Origin: Streptomyces umbrinus
Lineage (GTDB): Bacteria; Actinomycetota; Actinomycetes; Streptomycetales; Streptomycetaceae
Assembly (NCBI RefSeq): GCF_030817415.1
Contig: NZ_JAUSZI010000002.1
Span: 992,001-1,056,000, forward strand
Direction: 5' to 3'
Length of the DNA: 64,000 nucleotides
Each line of letters starts with the position of its first letter. Position 1 is the first letter of the stretch. Shown here piece after piece: positions 61,876 through 64,000 of this stretch. Made by a program: the position numbers and the translations under genes. The notes under the pieces are model-generated. The model searched no databases. It had not been told where the DNA came from and was given only the letters and a program-made list of their open reading frames with translations.

Positions 61876-63270
61876 ATGTCGTCGCTGCCTGTCTGGCCGT
61901 CAAGAACCGTTAGCCGTCTGCTCGTTGGCCTGGTCGCGTTGCTCGTGGCGACGGGCACGACCGTGGCCGATGCCGTCACGGCACCCGAGTCCGAGGCGAG
62001 CAAGTCCGAGACCGCGACACCCGATCGCCTTCGCTACGACGTGACCCTGCGCGGCAACGCCGACGGCTCCCACTGGACGGGCCACCAGCGGGTGACGTTC
62101 CGCAACGCCTCCGAACGGCCCCTGCACGAGGTGTACGTACGCTTGTGGGGCAACGGAGACGACAAGTGCGGCACGCCCGGCAAGCCGTCCCCCGTCAGGC
62201 TGACCAAGGTGCGCGGCGGCACCGCCGGACAACTCACCGTGAACTGCACGGCGTTGCGCATCACCCTGCCGAAGCCGCTCGCGCGCGGTGAGCGGACGGC
62301 CATCGCCTTCGACGTGTCCATCACCGTGCCCGAGCGCAACGCCCGCTTCGGCCGTGAGGGCGCGTTCCGCTTCCTGGGCAACGCCCTGCCGGTACTCGCC
62401 GTGAACGACGCGAAAGGCTGGCACCTCGATCCGTACGTGGCGACCGGCGAGAGCTTCTACGCCCTGGCGAGCGACTTCCGGGCACGCATCGACCACCCCG
62501 CGGCCCTCAAGGTCCCGGCGACCGGCCGCACTTGGACGAGCCCCGGCACGCGCGGGCGCACGGTCACGCACAGCGTCGCGCACCGGGTCCGGGACTTCGC
62601 GTGGGCGGCGGGCCCGTTCCGCACGGCGAGCGAGACCTCGCCCGGGGGCGTGCGCGTGAAGTCGTACTGGGCGCCGAACACACCCGCCGCGGGTGTACGC
62701 CTCAACCGCCAGGACGGCGTCGCCGCCGTCGACCGGTTCGGTAAGGAGTTCGGCCGCTATCCGTACGGCGAGCTCGACCTCGTGATGACCAAGGAGTTCG
62801 GCGGCGGCATGGAGTACCCCGGCCTGGTCCTCCTCGGCACCACCGAAGAGGGCGGCGCCGTCGTCCACGAGGTGGCCCACCAGTGGTGGTACGGCATCGT
62901 GGGCAACGACGAATACGGCGCACCCTGGCTCGACGAGAGCTTCGCCCAGTACGCCAACGCACGCTTCTACGGCTGGGACACCAGCGACTGCTGGTCCGAC
63001 GACTGGCCGAGCGAGAGCACCGCGCTCACCAACTCGATGGTCTACTGGGCCGAGCACCGAAACGAATACCACCTGATCTACACGGCCGGCCCCTGCGCCC
63101 TGGCGCGCTTGGAGGACACCCTCGGAGCCGACACCATGGCACGCCTCCTCAAGCGGTACGCCCGCGACCACTGGTACGGCCTCTCCACCACCGCCGACTT
63201 CAAGAAGGCCGCGCAGTCCGTGACGAACAAGGATCTGGGCTCCTTCTGGGAGAAGTACCGCATTCGCTGA
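61876..63270 (+). CDS. Secreted M1-family zinc metallopeptidase
   Basis: A 464-aa exported peptidase with a Sec signal (VSRLLVGLVALLVATGTTVADA, cleavage near residue 36). The M1 fold is clear: beta-rich N-domain (RYDVTLRGNADGSHWTG), exopeptidase motif GGGMEYPG (about residue 310), zinc site HEVAHQWW (H331, E332, H335) with the third ligand E354 in WLDESFAQYAN. All catalytic residues are present. It lacks the large C-terminal domain of aminopeptidase N, as do other secreted actinobacterial M1 enzymes, and probably trims peptides outside the cell. It is convergent with the last gene. Confidence 0.95.
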   Translation: MSSLPVWPSRTVSRLLVGLVALLVATGTTVADAVTAPESEASKSETATPDRLRYDVTLRGNADGSHWTGHQRVTFRNASERPLHEVYVRLWGNGDDKCGTPGKPSPVRLTKVRGGTAGQLTVNCTALRITLPKPLARGERTAIAFDVSITVPERNARFGREGAFRFLGNALPVLAVNDAKGWHLDPYVATGESFYALASDFRARIDHPAALKVPATGRTWTSPGTRGRTVTHSVAHRVRDFAWAAGPFRTASETSPGGVRVKSYWAPNTPAAGVRLNRQDGVAAVDRFGKEFGRYPYGELDLVMTKEFGGGMEYPGLVLLGTTEEGGAVVHEVAHQWWYGIVGNDEYGAPWLDESFAQYANARFYGWDTSDCWSDDWPSESTALTNSMVYWAEHRNEYHLIYTAGPCALARLEDTLGADTMARLLKRYARDHWYGLSTTADFKKAAQSVTNKDLGSFWEKYRIR

Positions 63271-63307
63271 GATCGCGTGACGCGTACGACGGGATGACGG
63301 CCCGGGA

Positions 63308-64000
63308 TCATCCGTCGGCGGCCATCACCTTGGTCACCTTGCCGTGGATGTCGGCCTCCAGATAGCCGCTCTCGTTGTACTCGTTGCTGAGGTACACAGC
63401 CATGTCGGCGGGGGTGCCGCGCAGTTCGTTCGGCCCTTCGACCAGCAGGTAGCGGCTCGTGGGACTGTCGACGTTCAGCTTCTTCCTGGCCTCGGCGAGC
63501 AGCGAGGGGACCGTGTCCCAGTCGAATTCGTCCGGGTTGAACACCTGGGCTCCGCCGGACAGCGAGCCCTTGATGATTCCCTTCTCCAGACCCCGGTCGA
63601 CACGGTAGGTGTACGTGTCGTACCGGGTCCGGCTGCCCTTGACCATCACGTAGGCGGAGATGTGCTCGGGGTACACCTTGAAATCGCCGAACAGGTCGCT
63701 GCCCGTCTCCTTCTTGAACGCCTTGATCGCGGTGCGGATGCCGTCGGGCGTCAGCAGATCAGTGGTGTTTCCCTTTGCCGTCTGCCTGGGCGTGGGCATC
63801 GAGGCGTCGGCGGACGATTCGGTCGTCGAGGTACTGCTGCTCGACGGCGTCGCTCTCGCCCCGCTCCCCGCACCCCCGGAGGACGAGGAGTCGGACTTCT
63901 CCCCGTCCGGCACCAGGGCCCACACTAGGACGCCGACGAGCGCTGTCGCTGCGGCGGACAGGACGACCCTGGACCAGTGCCTGTGCCGGGACGGTCGGCC
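63308..64000 (-). CDS. Membrane-anchored protein of unknown function (start beyond right edge)
   Basis: The minus frame is open to the window edge. A single TM helix, VVLSAAATALVGVLVWALV (about 63,905-63,965), follows a basic segment (RPSRHRHWSR) and precedes a Ser/Thr-rich stalk and a folded C-terminal domain with AIKAFKKETGSDLFGDFKVYPE, VKGSRTRYDTYTYRVDRG and YLEADIHGKVTKVMA. The apparent Met start at 63,925 is inside the TM helix and is not a start. Orientation suggests the C-domain is extracytoplasmic. I recognise no family; it resembles sensor-like lipoprotein domains only loosely. Confidence 0.7.
   Translation of the reverse strand, partial: GRPSRHRHWSRVVLSAAATALVGVLVWALVPDGEKSDSSSSGGAGSGARATPSSSSTSTTESSADASMPTPRQTAKGNTTDLLTPDGIRTAIKAFKKETGSDLFGDFKVYPEHISAYVMVKGSRTRYDTYTYRVDRGLEKGIIKGSLSGGAQVFNPDEFDWDTVPSLLAEARKKLNVDSPTSRYLLVEGPNELRGTPADMAVYLSNEYNESGYLEADIHGKVTKVMAADG

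Noticed and set aside
63300..63330. Short hairpin GGATGA/TCATCC between the M1 peptidase and last gene
   Set aside because: Six-base stem overlapping the coding end of the last gene; too weak to call a terminator.
1..64000. CRISPR arrays, tRNA or rRNA genes, insertion sequences, attachment sites
   Set aside because: No spaced direct-repeat array, cloverleaf-like segment, transposase or integrase frame was found by reading; the short tandem repeats noted are in genes or leaders and lack spacers.

Overview
The window reads as chromosomal DNA of a high-GC actinomycete, almost certainly Streptomyces or a close relative. Signs are about 70% G+C with strong third-position bias, many GTG and a few TTG starts, Tat signals, a SigX5-type ECF sigma factor, a PF04672 SAM methyltransferase, an XRE/DUF5753 regulator, and a P450 resembling the Streptomyces CYP157 group. 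No rRNA, tRNA, CRISPR array, insertion sequence or phage was recognised.

Layout. 1-5.1 kb: partial aminoglycoside phosphotransferase-like gene, DUF4419 protein, old-yellow-enzyme reductase divergent from a MerR regulator, methyltransferase, HAD protein. 5.2-10.9 kb: a first MoxR/VWA system with a HEAT-repeat protein, an unrecognised 486-aa protein, a MoxR AAA+ ATPase and a DUF2201 protein carrying both an HExxH-like motif and a VWA MIDAS. 10.9-13.5 kb: a decayed patch with an AraC regulator lacking its HTH, an MMPL transporter with an internal and a C-terminal deletion, and a sigma factor cut at the same joint. 13.6-17 kb: winged-helix regulator, secreted amidase, peptidoglycan-binding protein, and a frameshifted OGG-fold glycosylase gene.

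17.1-29.9 kb: a tight five-gene operon, DUF4132 protein / 1691-aa protein / MoxR ATPase / DUF5682-VWA fusion / SWIM zinc-finger protein. The set resembles the E. coli yehI-yehL-yehM-yehP-yehQ locus. The genes are translationally coupled, and two tiny ATGA/TGATG-coupled cistrons sit between the second and third genes. The likely logic is a MoxR ATPase remodelling or metal-loading a client with a VWA adaptor, but the client is unknown.

29.9-50 kb: cysteine-desulfurase-like protein, an orphan 403-aa protein, secreted alpha/beta hydrolase, DUF2975/HTH pair, fused SecDF, saccharopine-dehydrogenase-like protein with APC permease and USP, a SigX5-type operon, an ArsR/SRPBCC pair, a LacI regulator facing a cysteine dioxygenase/amidohydrolase operon, and a TetR/SDR pair with two mirrored operators. 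50-64 kb: quinone oxidoreductase, PatB-like aminotransferase and CYP157-like P450 ending at a shared 22-bp stem, NDH-2-like oxidoreductase, SAM methyltransferase, XRE regulator, an Rv2525c-like (DUF1906) protein overlapping a degenerate M15 peptidase homologue, a lipoprotein, an M1 peptidase, and a partial membrane-anchored protein.

Several otherwise well-conserved genes carry single-base frameshifts beside short G/C runs (about 16.2, 44.95, 58.48 and 59.28 kb). They may be real or assembly errors and should be verified in the reads before being called pseudogenes.
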